This document shows positions 23,780 to 24,933 of a DNA stretch of 24,933 bases, piece by piece. The translations under genes were made by a program, and so were the position numbers. Under the pieces are notes generated by a model, which had not been told where the DNA came from, searched no databases, and saw only the letters and a program-made list of their open reading frames with translations. Where the stretch lies: NCBI GenBank assembly GCA_038250235.1, contig JBBSCO010000045.1:1-24933 (forward strand). Direction: 5' to 3'. The stretch's first letter is position 1. Every line of letters begins with the position of its first letter. Source of the DNA: JAAUTS01 sp038250235. Lineage in GTDB: Bacteria; Verrucomicrobiota; Verrucomicrobiia; Methylacidiphilales; JAAUTS01.

Positions 23780-24778
23780 ATGACAACCGGCCAGAATCCT
23801 AATCCCACCCTGAACGATGTTGCGCGTTTGGCAGGTCTTTCGCTTTCCGCCGCCTCCTACGCATTACGCGGCGCCCGGAACATTCCTCCGGCAACCGCCG
23901 AACGGGTCAAAGCCGCTGCAAAAACACTGGGCTATCGCGCCAACCCCCGTGTAACAGAATTGATGACTCATATTCGGCGAGGTCAGCCCGTGGCACGCGG
24001 GGAGCGAATCGCCTTCATCTGGTCAGACGCCCCATGGAAGGAGCGCTCCTTCCAACCTTTTTTTCAAGGCGTGCAGGCAAGGGCGGCTGAACTCGGCTAC
24101 GGCATCGAGGAATTCTGGCTCGAGGAACCGGGGATGACCCCGATTCGTCTGGCCAACATTCTTCGCAGCCGCGGCATCACGGGGCTGATTCTGTCCCCGC
24201 TTCACTACAACAGCCATTTCGAGCTGGGATGGGATTGGAGCCTTTTTTCTGCCGCCATTCTGGGTAACGCTGCCTGTACCCCGGAGTTACACCGAGCCGG
24301 CCATCATCACTATCTGGGTATGCGCATGGCTATGGAAAAACTGATGGAGCAGGGATGTAGCCGCATTGCCGCCCTGCTTGATCCGGCTATCAACGATAGA
24401 GCCAAAAGAGCCTGGTCCGCTTCCTTTCTGGAACATCATCCCGAGAGGGAACGATCGCGCGCCTATCTCCGGTTTGATTCAGATCCCCGCAAAACGCACC
24501 TGCTTGCCTGGCTTAAAAAAATCCGGGCCGACTCCCTGGTTTGCAACAGTTCCACCGCCCACCTTCTTAATCCACTAGGTTCCTCGCGCACACGGGGGTG
24601 CCGTATCGTTGTGCTGGACCGCGCCCCGCAGGAAACACTGTGGAGCGGCATTGACCAGGGCGAAGAAATTCTTGGCACCCAAGCCGTGGATCTGGTGGCA
24701 GGCCAACTAACCCACAACGAACGCGGCGCGCCGTTGCATCCAAAAATGCTTCTTTTCCCTGGCCAATGGTTTGATTAA
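23780..24778 (+). CDS. LacI family transcriptional regulator
   Basis: The 332 residues begin with a LacI helix-turn-helix, TLNDVARLAGLSLSAASYALRG, followed by the hinge region PPATAERVKAAAKTLGYRANPRVTELMTHIRRG. The ASYALRG recognition helix and the long basic HIRRG linker are typical, to my knowledge, of Opitutia LacI proteins. The rest is a periplasmic-binding-like effector domain (RIAFIWSD, FFQGVQARAAELGY, GITGLILSP, LGMRMAMEKLMEQGCSRIA, VLDRAP). It probably binds a sugar and controls the divergent FAD oxidoreductase gene through the palindrome between them. The ATG lies close to the helix-turn-helix, as usual for the family; no Shine-Dalgarno is seen. Confidence 0.93.
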   Translation: MTTGQNPNPTLNDVARLAGLSLSAASYALRGARNIPPATAERVKAAAKTLGYRANPRVTELMTHIRRGQPVARGERIAFIWSDAPWKERSFQPFFQGVQARAAELGYGIEEFWLEEPGMTPIRLANILRSRGITGLILSPLHYNSHFELGWDWSLFSAAILGNAACTPELHRAGHHHYLGMRMAMEKLMEQGCSRIAALLDPAINDRAKRAWSASFLEHHPERERSRAYLRFDSDPRKTHLLAWLKKIRADSLVCNSSTAHLLNPLGSSRTRGCRIVVLDRAPQETLWSGIDQGEEILGTQAVDLVAGQLTHNERGAPLHPKMLLFPGQWFD

Positions 24779-24838
24779 AACGTTATTCTCCTTTCATTTT
24801 TTAACAGAACACAGGTGTATTCCGTCTGCTCTTCGGTT

Positions 24839-24933
24839 TTACAATTCACAACCACCTTCTCCACTTGAGCGGACAAAGGCTTTGGCAATGTTGGCAGTGC
24901 CGCGCCCGGCATAAGGGTCTTTACCTGCCACCA
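24839..24933 (-). CDS. C-terminal end of an unidentified gene cut by the window edge
   Basis: A minus-strand frame open at the right edge ends with TAA at 24839-24841. Its last 30 residues, beginning VAGKDPYAGRGTANIAKAF and ending EGGCEL, use GNN-rich codons typical of coding sequence. A second minus-strand frame is also open from the edge to a TAA at 24775-24777, overlapping the LacI stop, but its codons look out of phase. The family cannot be recognised from so little. The gene would be convergent with the LacI gene. Confidence 0.35.
   Translation of the reverse strand, partial: VAGKDPYAGRGTANIAKAFVRSSGEGGCEL

Overview
The window looks like chromosomal DNA of a Verrucomicrobiota bacterium, most likely class Opitutia. 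This is inferred from gene content rather than from a marker gene. The pointers are a LacI regulator of the type with an ASYALRG recognition helix followed by a GYRANPRV linker, two PF12831-type FAD oxidoreductases, heparinase-like and DUF2264 proteins, and a small basic protein with two AP2-like domains. No rRNA, tRNA, CRISPR array, transposase or phage gene was seen.

Left part (about 150-9715) is mostly core metabolism. On the minus strand are nuoA, a MidA/NDUFAF7-type methyltransferase, a histone-deacetylase-family hydrolase, and hom and thrC. The last two overlap by ATGA and give two steps of threonine synthesis. On the plus strand are the tandem AP2-like protein, a strong intrinsic terminator, and a Tat-exported YaeI-type phosphodiesterase. 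The phosphodiesterase gene runs tail-to-tail into a 1017-residue FAD/Fe-S D-2-hydroxyacid dehydrogenase of the YdiJ type, and the two coding regions overlap by 29 bases.

Middle part (9716-10794) is a weakly coding stretch with small unrecognised ORFs and codon-aligned ORFs on opposite strands. It may hold decayed genes.

Right part (10551-24778) is an accessory carbohydrate-catabolism region. It encodes a heparinase II/III-like lyase, a DUF2264 protein, a LacZ-type GH2 enzyme, an AraC regulator, a FAD oxidoreductase with two Rossmann domains and a repeat-like tail, a second FAD oxidoreductase with a discoidin-like tail, and a LacI regulator. After the 72-residue ORF and the lyase, which are both on plus, gene direction switches at every gene, so most genes need their own promoter. 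None of the enzymes has an evident signal peptide, so the set probably processes imported oligosaccharides in the cytoplasm. Inverted repeats lie in both divergent intergenic regions next to the two regulators and are candidate operators. The window ends inside a minus-strand gene.

The best candidates for something undescribed are the double-Rossmann FAD protein and its surrounding locus, the tandem AP2-like protein, and the two operator-like palindromes.
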